From the NCBI GenBank assembly GCA_030762935.1, contig CM060884.1, positions 70,743,696 through 70,807,695 of the forward strand: 64,000 nt of DNA, read 5' to 3'. Shown in pieces: positions 45,447 to 58,439 of the stretch. Below the pieces are notes generated by a model. The model saw only the letters and a list, made by a program, of their open reading frames with translations. It did no database searches and was not told the DNA's origin. A program made the position numbers and the translations under genes. The DNA comes from Hymenopus coronatus. Taxonomy: Eukaryota; Arthropoda; Insecta; Mantodea; Hymenopodidae. The stretch's first letter is position 1; every line of letters starts with the position of its first letter.

Positions 45447-47815
45447 AGTATGATGTGTACCGTTCAAATGGCTTTCTCTAGCTGTTCAATGAATAAACTG
45501 CTTACAAAAGATTATACTTTTATCTATATCATGCTAATCGAGATAAACATTAGTAGAACTTGTCTTATTACTTGTAGAGAAATGAGAGAATAACTAGGCT
45601 ACAGAGATAGTAAACTCTTTTAAAATTGAAGTTAGTTTTCTCATGTGCGAATTTATCAACTTCTGGTCATGCAAAGAAACGGATTTCAGTCCCATAGCAA
45701 CCGCATTTTAAAACATTTGAGTGTCGGTTTAGCCTTATTTACCTCCTACGTATAAGGAACTAAGTAATAATACCATTTCTGCTAGTGTTTATCTCGATTA
45801 TCATGAGGTGGATAGAAGAATAAGCTTTTTAAGAATCATTTGTGACAGAGACATAGAGAAAGTCATGTAAATGAACCACATCAGTCTTTTTACTTTCTCT
45901 ACACGTACTATATACATAGTGTACCTATAGGGAAGTTATTGCATTCCACCCAAAAGTTCGATACCGAGATTTAACCGGAAATACGTGTTTTGGGTCCCCT
46001 GAATAAAAAAAAAAAAAAAAAGGCATTTTCACAAAAAGGTCTGTGTGTCTGTGGACAGCATAGCTTAAAAACGAAAAGACCGTTAAATACCAAACTTGAT
46101 ATTTAAGATTGTTATCTTCCAAGGTTGCGACAAGAAGATTTTCAAGAAAATCCCCATACCGCAAACTATCCTTTACATGGAAAAAAATTCGAAAATTTTG
46201 ATTTTATAAAAATGGCTCTAACGATTTTGATTGAAATATCGTATAGTACAGATATTTACCTGACAAATAAAATGTATATCTTGAATTTTATGGGAATAGC
46301 TTTATTCTGGATCAATTTTACGAATTTTGCATAATCGCTAAACCGTAAGAGATGGACAAAAACTTTTCACATAAAAATGTAGAGCACTTTAAAATACACA
46401 ATTTATTTTATTTACATTTTTTTCGTGGAGTTGATCGTTTTTTAGATATTCCTTGTTTTTGGTTTCAGCTTGGAAAAACATACTTTTCTCATACAGGAAT
46501 TTGTCAACTCCTGTCCATACAAACAAAGGAATTTCAGTCACATAGCAACCAGCTTTTGACTGTCACTTTAACGTATAGTACTCCCTTTTTCGTTTCTACT
46601 TACAAGGAAGCAAGTAATAAGACTGTTCCTGCTATTTTGTTCCGATTAGCATGCAGTAAAGAGAAACATAAGCTTTTTAATAATAATTTGTGGCAGGTAT
46701 ATAGAGAAAGTCATGTCAATGAACCACAGCAGTCTTTTTTATTCGGGGTGCATTTCCAGTAAAATCTAGTAATCGAATTTTTCGTTGGAATGCAATAGCT
46801 TCTCTATATACTATGTACAATGTAGATAAAGTAAAAAATCTTATGTGTTCCATTCACATGAATTTCTCTACATCACAGTAACAAATTATTGTTAAAAAGC
46901 CCATTCTTCTATCTACTTTATGATAATCGACATAGACATTAGCAAACCGGTCTCGTTTAACGTCCTTTAACCTTGTTGGTCATATCGGACGATGAATGAC
47001 ATTGGTGAAATGATGCTCAGATGGTCTCGGGATCCATGGAGCTTAGAGTTACTCGACATTCGTCTTCTCAGGATAAGGGAAAACCTCCCAAAAAACACCT
47101 TATCCAGGTAACTCACCCTAAGCGAGATTCCAACTCGCGACCTGTTGAATGTGAAGCAGACAAGCCACCACCATACCACCCAGGCAGGCAAAAACGGTCT
47201 TATTACTTACTTCCTTATAAGTAGAAGGGAAATAATGGGATACGTTAGCCTAAAACGATAGTCAAATCTTTTAAAAGTTGGTTGGCATGTGGTTGAAATC
47301 CGTTTCCGTGCCTTGCCAGAAGTTGACGAATTCCCGTAATATAAAAGTGTTTTAAAACTGAAACAAATAACAAGAAAAATCTCAAAAATGGCCAACTCCA
47401 CAAAAAAAAAAGTGTATATGACTTAAACTGTGTTTTTAACAAGATCTAAATGTTTATGCAATAAGTGACAAATCTCTTACAAGGTCTTCAGAGGCTAGTT
47501 CTAGAAAATTAAAGATACCTACATATTTTATTTGTGATATAAATACCTCTAATATACTTTATTTTAATCAAAATCTTTAAAGTCACTTTTGAGAAAATCA
47601 AAATTTTCGAAATTTTCTCCATGTTTAGTTGGGGTGGGGGGATTTTTTTTCAAAATCTTCGTGTCGCACCTCTGGAAGATACTAACCTTAAAATACCAAA
47701 TACCCACCCACACAGTCCTTTTTCTGAAAATGCTTTTTTTGGATACAGGGGACCCTAAAACATGTATTTCTGGTGAAATCTCGGTATCGCAGTTTTGGGT
47801 GCATTATACGTACTA
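45447..47815. repeat. Cluster of four FamA copies
   Basis: 45447-45640 minus fragment; 45641-45885 plus fragment (FamA2); 45892-46733 complete plus FamA1; 46741-46834 minus hairpin end; 46836-47815 minus copy containing SINE-f. T-runs separate the full copy from its inverted neighbour. Confidence 0.75.
46954..47190 (-). mobile_element. SINE-f, full length
   Basis: Near-complete copy with TSD AAACCGGTCT / AAAACGGTCT (46944-46953 and 47191-47200, one mismatch) in a FamA copy. Confidence 0.83.
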
Positions 47816-47944
47816 TGCCCTTATGTTCCATGTCTTTTCAGTTCGCTGTGAACTATGTTACTCCCTCTCCAAGGATATTCTAAACTATAAGTTTCCAATC
47901 GAATAACGTCTGACGGTCTGAACAATTACATTTATGTTTTTGTT

Positions 47945-48128
47945 TCATTTATATAGCCCCCCCCCTTTAACATCTAAGGTCATATCGAGGGCTTCGAATT
48001 AGGTTAGGTTTACGTTGCATACATACTTCCAGACTCTGTGGGGGATAGGGAATAATTCTGGTTAAAGAAAAATTCCCCGCCCCAGCCGGGAATCGAACCC
48101 GGGACCTCCAGGCAGTCACGGAGGCAGT
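47945..48128 (-). mobile_element. SINE-g
   Basis: The minus-strand head has GGGTTCGATTCCCGGCTGGG; the body has TATCCCCCACAGAGTCTGG and a tail near GCTATATAAATGAAAC. It matches the copy at 571-880. Confidence 0.75.
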
Positions 48129-48552
48129 CATTTGTTATTAAACACAAATCCAATACGCCTGTTTGAAGCCTTAATGAAAATATTTCAAATTGCGGTTGGC
48201 GTTTTTATTATGAGCGAAAATTGCAGCCATTTGTAGAGGTTGCGTCACAGCTTCATATTCACGTCACTGACCACACAATATGCTATTGTATGGCTTTAGA
48301 TGTGACCTACACAGATGACCGCTTTTTGCATTTCCTTTCCAGACTGGCGCTGTATGCTGCGGGCAATGCAAGTTCATTCTCCGTTTATACGTTTCAATTT
48401 ATAATATATGTACGTATTACACAGGGTAGTGCAGATAAAATACAGTTAATATAGTGTATAAAATAATCTTGTATGTTGCATGCATAGTCCTTTCTCTACA
48501 CACTCTTTTACTTATAGTTAATAGAGATATTTTAATTTCGCTAGCACCTATA

Positions 48553-49163
48553 CAGTGTGTTAATGAACTACACCGAAATAATTTGCGAGATTGTGCACGT
48601 GACTGATGTAAGTAATTTGAGATCGGCGATGCATGGACTCCGGATAAACATAACGTTAAACGTGTGGGTATCAGGTGCTGATAAGTCGGTGTTAAAACAA
48701 AGCAGGTTGAAGAAAATGGCTTAGAATGTCTATAAAACTGCTGCCCGAGTATAGAAATATCGATTTTTAGCAGCTCGTTACTAGCCTTCTCAAGATTTAA
48801 TGTCGCAAAGATCTGAAAAATCTCGAACTAATCACTTGACAGTGCAACACTTTGCATTCATTAACTACGTTCTTGAGTTATGTAGCCTACTCTGGAGCTA
48901 CTTTTTCAACTGCTCTGGTGGCTTAATGCGTAACACGGGAAGCTGCTATCCCAAAGGTCATGAGTTCGTAGAGTAAATGTTTTTTTATTATTTTTTATAT
49001 TCCAGACGAAGTACCGCGATATGTGGCGTACTGACACTTCAGGAAATTATAGCCTTTACTTCGAAATTTCAATAAACAGGTCATAAGACTCCTATCTCAA
49101 ATTACTTATATAAGTAATCTACATATTCTGTGAAAATATTTCGGTATAGTTCATTACAACCTG
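48553..49163 (+). mobile_element. TA-flanked MITE (MITE-1), copy 2
   Basis: It matches 7196-7820 along its whole length in the opposite orientation, with the same tRNA-like block near 48915-48980. TA lies at 48551-48552 and 49164-49165. It is followed 15 bp later by a mariner. Confidence 0.8.
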
Positions 49164-49178
49164 TATACGTATAATGTA

Positions 49179-50507
49179 CTAGGGTCGGCTGATAAGTCCC
49201 GGGCCTCACACAGATATGGCGCCACTAGGACAGTTAGACGGTAGCATCGTTAAGTTTAACTCTAGACCAGCTTATATCCATAGTTACAGATCAATAGCTT
49301 GTTAAGTTTTCGAATGACAGCATTTTAAACACAACTTAAGATTCTTTACGAAAGTGGAGTATTTGCAAAATCGAGCAGTGATTAAATACTTCCATTTGAA
49401 AGGCTTAACTCCTAAAGAAATCAAGGAGGAAATGGACAGTACATTGAAAGACTCTGCCCCTTCATATTCAGTGATTAAAAGGTGAGTTGCACAGTTTAAA
49501 ATGGGACGTACGAGCACTAGTGATGAGCCTCGCTCTGGACGCCCTGTAGAAGTGGCAACTCCAGAGATCATTGAAAAAACTCATCGTTTAGTACTGGAAG
49601 ACCAAAGATTAAAGCTGTTTAAGATAGCAGAGGCTGTTAACATATCAAAAGAACGTGCAGGTAATATTTTAAGTAATGTTTTGGGCTTTCACAAGGTCTA
49701 TGCAAGATGGGTGCCGCCTTTGTTGACATCTGATCAAAAGTTGCAAAGAAAAGATAAGAATGTGGAGCTCTACCGTAAAAACCCCAGTGAATTTTTGAGA
49801 TGGCTTATTATCATGGATGGAACGTGGATACATTGCTAGACTCCAGAAAGTAAATTACAATCAAAACAGTGGATTGCGCCAGAGGAACCAACTCCAAAAA
49901 AGGCAAAGTCAATTTTGTTGGCTAACAAGCTTATGGCAAGTGTTTTGTGGGATGTATACGGAATTATTTTTATTGATTACTTGGAAAAGGGTAAACCTAT
50001 CACTGGTGATCACTACGCAAGCTTAATGCAACGTTTGAGTGATGAGGTGAAAAGAAAAAGACCTCATTTTGCGAAAAACAAACAAATCTTGTTTCATCAA
50101 GACAATGCTCCGGCACATCGTTCAGTCATTGCAATGGAAGAAATGTACGAATTGTATGTATTTATTTCTCTGCAAGTGGGTATCACCCGGTGGCAGAGTT
50201 ATATTAAAGTTGAAATTGCTTGAACATCCACCCTATTCGCCAGATCTAGCACCCAGTGACTACCACCTGTTACCATACCTCAACAAATTTCTTGGAGGAC
50301 GAAGATTTCACAGCAACGAGGAGGTCATTGATGCCGTAAACAGCTATTTTGAGGACCTTCATAAATCGCACTATAGAAATGGTTTAATTAAATTACAACA
50401 CAGATATGAGAAATGTATTAGCCTTTCTGGAGATTATGTTGAGAAATAAATCCTTTTTTTTAATGCTGATTTCACTGAGAGGCCTGCGACTTATCAGCCG
50501 ACCCTAG
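49179..50507 (+). pseudogene. Mariner transposon of a second family, transposase inactivated
   Basis: The ends are CTAGGGTCGGCTGATAAGTC and its inverse, flanked by TA at 49177-49178 and 50508-50509, total 1329 bp. The transposase reads from about 49351 (NRAVIKYFHLKGLTPKEI) to EKCISLSGDYVEK at 50449. It is broken by a TGA where WVAQF should read near 49482, a TAG after MDGTWIHC at 49838, and an inserted or frameshifting stretch of about 50 bp near 50150-50210, between MEEMYEL and LLEHPPYSPDLAPSDYH. The first catalytic box is DGT instead of DET. The second (FHQDNAPAH) and third boxes remain. It lies inside a FamA copy and 15 bp from a MITE. Confidence 0.93.
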
Positions 50508-50509
50508 TA

Positions 50510-51410
50510 TATAGTAGCTTGAGAAGGTAAAATTCGACGCAGAAATGTCACCGTAAATAGAACACTTTACAAAAACGTTTACAACGTTCACTGTGTGTGG
50601 ACATTATAGCTCAAAAAAGAATAGATCATTAAAAACCAAACTTGGTAATTAAGTTTAGTATCTTCCAAAGATACGACACGAAGATTTTGAGAAAAAGCCC
50701 CTCCCCAAACCAGACTATCTTTTACATGGTACATTTTTTGAAATTTTGTTTTTCCCAAAAATGGCTCTTTACGATTTTGACTAAAATAACATATATTAAA
50801 GATATTTATATTTCAAAGAAAACATATACTTTGAATTTCCTGGGACTGGCTTATGAAGACCTCTTTATTCTGGATGAGTTTTGGAACATTTTGCATGACG
50901 ATTAAACCGTAAGAGATAGACAAAACTTACTACATAAACAAATAGATATTCTTAAAAATCACAATTTAAGTCATATACCTTTTTTGTGCAGTTGACCATT
51001 TTTTAGATATTCCTTTTTATTGGTTTCAGTTTCAAAATACTTTTATATTACGGGAATTCGTCAACTCCGAGTCTGCAAAGAAACGGATTTCAACCACATG
51101 GAAACCATCTTTTAAAAATTTGACTATAGCTTTATCCTAGTACATTCCCTTATTTCCCCTCTACTCACAAAAAGTAGATGATTAAGACAGTTTCTACTAA
51201 TATTTATCTCGATTATCATAAAGTAGATAGAAGCATAAACTTTTTAACAATAATTTGTTACAGCAATGTAGAGAAAGTCATGTGAATGGAACACATAAGA
51301 TTTTTTTAATTTATCTACATTGTACATAGTATATAGAAAATATATTGCATTCCATCCAAAAAATGGTTATCCTGATTTTACTGGAAATACACATTTCATA
51401 GTTCCCAAAA
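50510..51410 (+). repeat. FamA2 copy whose start is interrupted by a mariner
   Basis: Continues from the mariner's right TA with TATAGTAGCTTGAGAAGG and ends GGAACACATAAGA near 51300. A plus hairpin-end fragment follows to 51410. Confidence 0.75.
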
Positions 51411-51411
51411 G

Positions 51412-52108
51412 AATCTAATGTGTTACACTCACATGACTTTCTCTAGCTATTCTACAAACAACATTTTTACAAAAGATAATTCTTCTTTCTACACCATGCT
51501 AATCGAGATAAACATTAGCAGAATTTTCTTATTACTTAGTTCCTTATAAGATGACTGGAAGTAAGGGAATAACAAGGTTAAAGTGATAGTCAAATGTTTT
51601 GAAAGCTGTCGCTTCTTTGCTTGGCCAGGAATAGAACAAAAGAAAAATGGACACTTCCGTCTGAGAAAAGTATAAGTAGTTCACAATTGAAACTAATAGC
51701 AAAGAAAACTCGAAAACGGTAAGCTCCGCGAAAACAATGTATGCCATTACTTGTGTATTTTAACAAGATCTCCATTTTTTGTATAGTAAGTTTTTGTCTA
51801 TCTCTTATGGGTTACTAGTTATGCCAGATTAAGAAAAATACATCCTGAAACAGGCCTTTAGAAGCTATTCCCAGAAAATTCAAGATATACATTTTATCTG
51901 TGATAGAAATGGATTTAATATGTGACATTTTAATCAAAATTGTTAAAGCCATTTTTAAGAAATGCGAAATTTTCGAAAAATGTTCCGTGTAAAGGGTAGT
52001 TAAGGGTGGGGGATTTTCTTGAAAATCTTTGTGTCGCATCCTTGGAAGATACCAAATTTAATACCAAGTTTGGTATTTAACGGTCTTTTCGTTTTTGAGC
52101 AATCCTCT

Positions 52109-52178
<70 letters not shown>

Positions 52179-53012
52179 GCCTGTTTCTGAAAATACTATT
52201 TTTGGATTCTGGGGGTCCTAAAACATGTATTTCCGGTGAAATCTCGAAAGCGAATTTTTGGGTGCAATACAATACTTCTCTATCCGTATGTACATTGTAC
52301 ATACGGGGCTATAGAAAGTAAAAAAGTCTATTCTGGTTCATTTATATGGCTTTCTCTATTTCTCTGTCACAAATGAATATTAAAAGGTTTATTATTCCAT
52401 CCACTTCATGCTAGTGGAGATAAACTTTTAGCAGAAATGTTTTTATTCCTTAGGTCCTTATAAGTAGAAGGGAAATAAGAGAATGCACTAGGCTAAAGCG
52501 ATAGTCAAATGTTTTAAAAGTTTGTTGGTTGCTGTGTGATTGAAATCCATTTCTTTGCTTGACCAGAAGTTGATAAATCTCCACATGAGAAAAGTTTCAA
52601 GTATTTTAAAACTGAAACCAATAACAAGGAATATTTCCAAAATGGTAAATTCAACGAAAAAATGTAAGGGACAAAAGTTGTGTGTTTTAATTGTGTGCAA
52701 TAAGTGTTTGGCTATTTTTTAAGATTTAGCAATTAAGCAAAAATCGGCAAAATTCTACCAGAATTTCAGAGTCTAACCCAGAAAATTCAAGATATACGTT
52801 TTATTTGGGCTGCAAATATCTGTAATACACGGTATTTTAATCAAAATCGTTAGAGCCATTTATAAGAAAATCAAATTTTTTGACAATTTTTCCATATAAA
52901 GGGTAGTTAGTTGGGGGGGATTTTCTTGAAAATCTTCGTGTCACGTCCTTGGAAGATAAACCCAAATACCAAGTTTGGTGTTAAACGGTCTTTTCGTTTT
53001 TGAGCTATGCTG

Positions 53013-53064
<52 letters not shown>

Positions 53065-53785
53065 ACCACCCTTTGCGTGGAAAAATACTAAAAATTTTGA
53101 TTTCTCAAAAATGGCTGTAACGATTTTGATTAAAAGCCCGTATATTTAAGATATTTACATGCCAAATAAAATGTACATCTTGAATTTTCTGGAAATAGCC
53201 TCTGAATAGCTCTTCATTCTGGATTATCTTTATTTAATTTTGCATAACTGGTAACCCGTAAGAGATAGAAAAAACTCACTACACAAAAAATGTACATCAC
53301 GATAAAACACAAAATTTATTTCATATACATTTTTTCGTGGAATATGCCGTTTTCGAGATATTCCTTGTTATTGATTTCAGTTTTAAGTACTTTTTCTCAT
53401 ACGGGAACTTCTCAACGCTTGGCCACGCTAAGAATCGGATCTCAATCCCATAGAACCATATTTTAAAACATTTGACTGTCGGTTTAGCCCAGTGTATTCC
53501 ATTATTTCCCTTCTACTTATAAGGAACTAAGTAATAACACAGTTTCTCCTAATCTTTTAGCATTAAATAAATAAAAGAATAAGTTTATTAACAATAATTT
53601 GTTACAGAGATGTAGAGAAAGTCATGTGAATGGAACACATGAGATTTTTTTTTTAAAAATGCTTCTTTCGGACCCCAAAACGTAGATATATTTCCGGTGA
53701 AATCTCAACATCGAGCTTTTGGATGGAATACAATACCTTTTCTATCAACTATGTACATTGTATATGCGGGCTAGAGAAAGCAAAC
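51412..53785. repeat. FamA2 and FamA1 minus copies, the second split by a plus copy
   Basis: 51412-52324 is a complete minus FamA2 with a (CA)n tract at 52109-52176. 52325-53012 is a minus FamA1 up to its (CA)n tract at 53014-53062. 53064-53645 is a plus copy lacking its 5' part. 53655-53785 is the remaining hairpin end in minus orientation. Confidence 0.75.
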
Positions 53786-53786
53786 A

Positions 53787-54227
53787 TGTTCGTCTGCTCC
53801 TCGCGTGCACGTCCTTGTGAAGTGGAAAATGAGAAGAGTAAACTGTTATTCCCTGTAGAAGTATCATTACATGCTTACACAAGAACAAATATTATTGTGA
53901 AATCTTTGGATTGCTGTGATGTAAAGCAGTAAATGTTATCACCAAACGGGTCGCGCTGAAGTCAACAATACCCCATTTACTAATTAATGGTTTACTTATC
54001 ACACTCTTCTGATTACGCTTAAGGGGGAATGTATATTTCTATAACTTTTGAGATGTTAAACTTTTTTACCACCTTTTTATTATGTGTTTCTCGATTGAAT
54101 TTTACTTATGCACAATTGTGTGCATGTATATTATGGCTTATTGTACGTCAGACGTGTGGAGATGAGTATAATTAGAAAGGGCGGCCGACATCCGGGCAGG
54201 CAAAGAGCCATCGTGAAGGGTCCTTAA
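53787..54227. other. Unassigned stretch between FamA and SINE-c
   Basis: A short plus-strand frame (KSKLLFPVEVSLHAYTRTN, 53787-53932) looks protein-like but has no supporting splice site or start context. The rest is AT-rich with nothing recognised. Confidence 0.25.
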
Positions 54228-54602
54228 AATTCACAAGCAGTTATAATCTAGATGCGGGGAACGCCAGGAACCCGTGGCTCAGACCCGGATAGACCACCTC
54301 AGGGCGCAGACAACCACCAGCGCCATCCTGCCGCTGAGAGCTGTATTTTCAGAGCGCAGTCACCTCCACGGAACGAGACCTCTGCCGCAGTCCTCGTCGA
54401 AACTTACAACCGGTTGGAATGAAATGAAGATGAAATGGAAGGAAAGGAAGTTCGGGGGAGTGAAGTAACCTCCCCAGCATTTGCCTAATGACCCGGGAAA
54501 ACTCACGAAAAACGCATGGGCCAGAGAGGTTGGCCGCGGGGAACCAAACCCACGACCTCCCTCCCTCCTGACCAAACGCCCGAACCACCTGACTCGGTAT
54601 GT
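54228..54602 (-). mobile_element. SINE-c
   Basis: On the minus strand it starts ACCGAGTCAGGTGGTTCGGG, with GTGGGTTTGGTTCCCC where the B box belongs. Only head and parts of the body match the copy at 20.6 kb. Edges are approximate. Confidence 0.65.
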
Positions 54603-54661
54603 TCATAGTAGCTAGACCGTATTCCACCCAAAAAATATGATACGAGTTTTGTGGTCCCCTG

Positions 54662-54950
54662 TCGCCCTCCGTGGTGTAATGGTTCCCATGCTGACTTCAT
54701 ATACCCAAGGTCGCAGGTTCAAACCCGGCGGAGGACGATGGATTTTTCTGGGCGTAAGAATCCTTACCTTCGGAAGGGAAGTAAAGCCGTGGGGTCCCGT
54801 GTAGTAGATTTACGGCACGTAAAAGAACCTCAAGCCTGATAGAGAGGCCTCTGAGCAAAATTAAGCGGTCTTTCACGCCCAGTATAGAATGGGACGCTAA
54901 GAACAACACAGTTAAAAAGCGTCCATAAATATAGCGCTATTTCATTTTGA
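54662..54950 (+). mobile_element. SINE-a, full length
   Basis: The head begins TCGCCCTCCGTGGTGTAATG and the B box is intact. Target duplication GGTCCCCTG lies at 54653-54661 and 54951-54959, inside a FamA copy. Confidence 0.88.
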
Positions 54951-55172
54951 GGTCCCCTGAATCCATAAAAAGCGCTTTTAGTAAAAGGCCCGTGTCTGTG
55001 CGTATATCTCAAAAACTAAAAGTCCCTTAAATGTAATTATGGCTCTAACGATTTTCTAACGATTTTGATAAAAATACCATATATTAAATATATTTACATG
55101 GCAAAATAAAATACATATTTTGAATCTTCTGGGATAGCCTCTAAAGTCCTCTTCATTCTGAATGATTTAGTT

Positions 55173-55835
55173 CGTGGGCCGTTTTTTTTTTTCAACTTCC
55201 CACAGGCAATAAATAAAAGAACAAGTTCATAGAAAATAATTATTTTACTACTAAAAGTTACACTTACGGTTACTTTTCAACATAATCAACGAACAGATTG
55301 AGACATTTATCGTACCTGTGTACAAGATTTGCAATACCCGCTTCAAAAAATGTTGCCTCTAATGATTTCGAATGAGCATTGACGTTGTTTTGAAGATCTT
55401 CGTTGGTTTGAAAGTGCTTCCCTCCTAGCCACGTCTTCAGTTTAGGGAAAAGGGAAAGTCGCTGAGTGCCAGTTCAGGACTGTACGGGGGATGATCGAAA
55501 ATGTCCCATTGAAATTGTACAAAGAGCCGATGGGTTATGCCAGCAGAGTGTGAACGAGCGTTGTCATGGATCAACACAATTCCTGAAGTCAGTATTCCTC
55601 TTCGTTTGTTTTGAATGTCTCTCCGCAAACGTCGTAAAGTACGAAGATCTTCAAAACAACGTCAATGCTCATTTGAAATCATTGTGCACAGGTACGATAA
55701 ATGTCTCAATCTTTTCGGTGATTATGTTGAAAAGTAGCCATAAGTTTTACAAAACTTTTAGTAATAAAATTATTGTTTTCTATGAACTTGTATTTTATTT
55801 ATAGCCTATCGGAGGTTGAAGAAAAACGGCCCTTG
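55173..55835. mobile_element. Palindromic mariner derivative with two 3' ends
   Basis: Both ends read GGGCCGTTTTTnTTCAAC inward, and each is followed by the same mariner 3' coding end (TTTTCAACATAATC, then GAGACATTTATCGTACCTGTG). The left arm and the middle (55437-55628, minus strand) keep IHDNARSHSA and HPPYSPELALSD. The right arm (about 55640-55835) is an inverted copy of the 3' end, lacking about 37 bp of the left arm. The 5' end and DNA-binding half are missing. TA follows the right end. It is inserted in a FamA copy. Confidence 0.8.
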
Positions 55836-55949
55836 TATAAATGGTAAACCGTAAGAGATAGACAAAAGTGCACATCTCGTGAAAATCACAATTTATGTTC
55901 TATTCATTTATAGAAATAATTGTCTCTACAGAATATATAGTGATGCAAA

Positions 55950-57462
55950 AAAACGTCAACCAGAATGAAGAGCATATCACGGGCTATTTTAGAAAATTCA
56001 AGATCCTACATTTATTTCTCATATAAATATGTTGAACATACGGCATTTTAATCAAAATCGTTACAGCCATTTTTTAGAAAATCAAAATTTTCGAAAATTG
56101 TTCCTTGTAAATGGTAGCTTGGGATGGGGAGATTTTCTTGAAAATCTTCCTGTCGTATCCTTGGAAGATACCGAACTAAAATACAAATTTGGTATTTATC
56201 GTGTCCTCTTCCTCATACCCACTCACGCAACTTTTTAAAAAAAAAATCTGATGTGTTCCAATTACATGACTTCCTCTACATTTGTGTAATAAATTGTTTA
56301 ACAGTTTATTCTTCTACTTCATGCTAGTCAACATAAACATTAGCAGCAATTGTCTTAATTAGTTGCTTCCTTGTAAGTAGAATAAAATAAGGGAAATACA
56401 TTAGGCTAGAGCGATAATTAAATATTTTAAAATCTGGTGGCATGTGGATGAAATTAGTTTTTGTTTTTTGCATGGAGTTCACAATTTCCGGTATGGAAAA
56501 AATAAGTATTTTAAAACTGAAAGCAATAACAAGAGCTATCTCAGAAATCTTCAACTCCAAAAAATATATATGGCATAAATTGTTTTAAGGAGATTTTTAA
56601 CGTTTATTTAGTTATCCCTTCTGGTTTACCAGTTACGCAAAATGCAACAAAATGCATCCAGAATGAAGAGGTCTTCAGAGGCTATTCCCAGAAATTTCGA
56701 GATATACATTTCATTTGTCACGTAAATATTTTAATACGCGGTATTTTAATCAAAATTATTAGAGACGTTTTTGAGAAAATCAAAATTTTGGGATTTGTTT
56801 TTATGAAAAGGCTAATTTCTCAAAAGCTTTGCGTGACATCCTGGAAGTTATTTATTTAACAGACTTTTCGTTTCTGAGTTAGCGTGTTCACAGAGAGACA
56901 GACTCACATACGGACCTGTTTCTAAAAAAGAGTTTTCGTTTATTCAAGGAATCTCAAAACACGTATTTCTGCTGATATCTCGGTATATAATGTTTGGGTG
57001 GTGTACAATACCATCTCTGTCTGCTATGTACATTGTACATAAGTGCTAGAGAAACTAAAGAACCGCTTGTGTTACAGAGTGATTATTACACGCGGAAATA
57101 CCTCTGACGTAAGCTGTATTAGACACACTTTGTAGCAAAGAAAGAAAGTAAACCACGTTTTATACCTGAAAGATGCGTCACTAGAAGGCATTCAGTTCTA
57201 AACTCCAACGCAGACATTATCAAAAGATTTACTTCATAACTGCTTTAAAATAACACTACGGTAAAATTAACGTTTACTTGCCATATACAGAAGATGGAGT
57301 GATTTAAGGAGTTAAAATATTCACGTAGGCACGCTTGATAGTTACGTGTTTAAAACTTATGTGTTTTATTCATATGACTTTCTCTACCTATTCTACCACA
57401 AATTATACCTACGAAAACTAAAACTTCTATAGGCATACTTCATGCTAATTAAGATAAACATT
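55950..57462 (-). repeat. FamA partial, complete and fragment copies
   Basis: 55950-56225 is a core fragment. 56248-57057 runs from ATCTGATGTGTTCCAATTAC to GTGCTAGAGAAACTAAAG. 57355-57462 is a start fragment after about 300 bp of unassigned DNA. Confidence 0.72.
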
Positions 57463-57469
57463 AAATATG

Positions 57470-58285
57470 TTTACTTCCTCTACATGTACTATGTACATAG
57501 TATATTGAGAACATATTGTAACTCACCCAAAAATTCGATACTGAGATTTCACCGGAAATACATGTTTTGGGTCCCCTTGAATCCAAAAAGGAGCATTATT
57601 GGAAAAAGGCATGTGTGTGTGTCTGTGGACAGCAACGAAAAGACCGTTGAATACCAAACTTGGTATTTAAGTTTGATATCTTCCAAGGATGCGACACGAA
57701 AAGTTTCAAGAAAATCCCCCCACCCCAACTACCCTTTACACGGAACTTCTGATTTTCTCAAACATGGCTGTAACGAAAGGATATTTACCTGACAAATAAA
57801 ATGCATATCTTGAATTTTCTGAGAATAAAGAGATCTTCACTCTAGATGAATTTTGTCCAATTTTGCATAAGTGATAAACCGTAAGAGATAGACAAAAACT
57901 TACTCAACAAAAATTGTAGATCTCTTGAAAGCACACAATTTATGTCATTTACATTTTTGTTGTGGAGGTAACCATTACAGCGATATACCTTGTTTCTGGT
58001 TTCAAATTTGAAATACTTATAGGTTTCTCAGACGAAGTGATCGGTTTTTACTTTCTCTATACGTACTATGTACATAATGTATAGAGAAGGTATTGCACTC
58101 CACCCAAAAATTCGATACCGAGATTTCACCGGAAATATGTTTTAGGGTCCCCTTTATCTAAACAAAGCATTTTTGGAAAAAGGTCCGTGTGTCTGTGAAC
58201 ACGATAACTCAAAAACGAAATGTCGGTAAAATACCATACTAATCTTTTGTAAGAAGTTTGTAGAACAGCTAGAGAATGCATTGTG
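57470..58285 (+). repeat. Two FamA plus copies, second inserted in the first
   Basis: 57470-58046 breaks in the GATCGGTTTTT run, where a new ACTTTCTCTATACG start follows at 58050. The second copy is deleted from 58235 to the last 50 bp. Confidence 0.7.
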
Positions 58286-58439
58286 AATGTAGTAGTAATA
58301 TTTTATTACGTTTACAATAATACAATATTTGCGTCACACAGTCGCATGGGTAGAGTGACCGAACATGCTGTCGAAAAATATTTGAGTTTAAGATATTACC
58401 TACATATACATTTTATATCTCTTAACAACATTGGAAACA

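Larger units (their letters stand above)
54603..55920 (+). repeat. FamA copy hosting SINE-a and the palindromic mariner
   Basis: The family sequence can be followed across both insertions, from TATTCCACCCAAAAAATATG to TTATAGAAATAATTG. The 3' third is missing. Confidence 0.75.

Noticed and set aside
52109..52176. Low-complexity frames of alternating His/Thr or Cys/Val
   Set aside because: Translations of the (CA)n/(GT)n tracts in FamA.
57059..57354. Possible upstream 5' UTR exon on the minus strand (CATCTTTCAG/GTATAAA)
   Set aside because: A single donor-like site without acceptor, frame or conservation; too weak to list.
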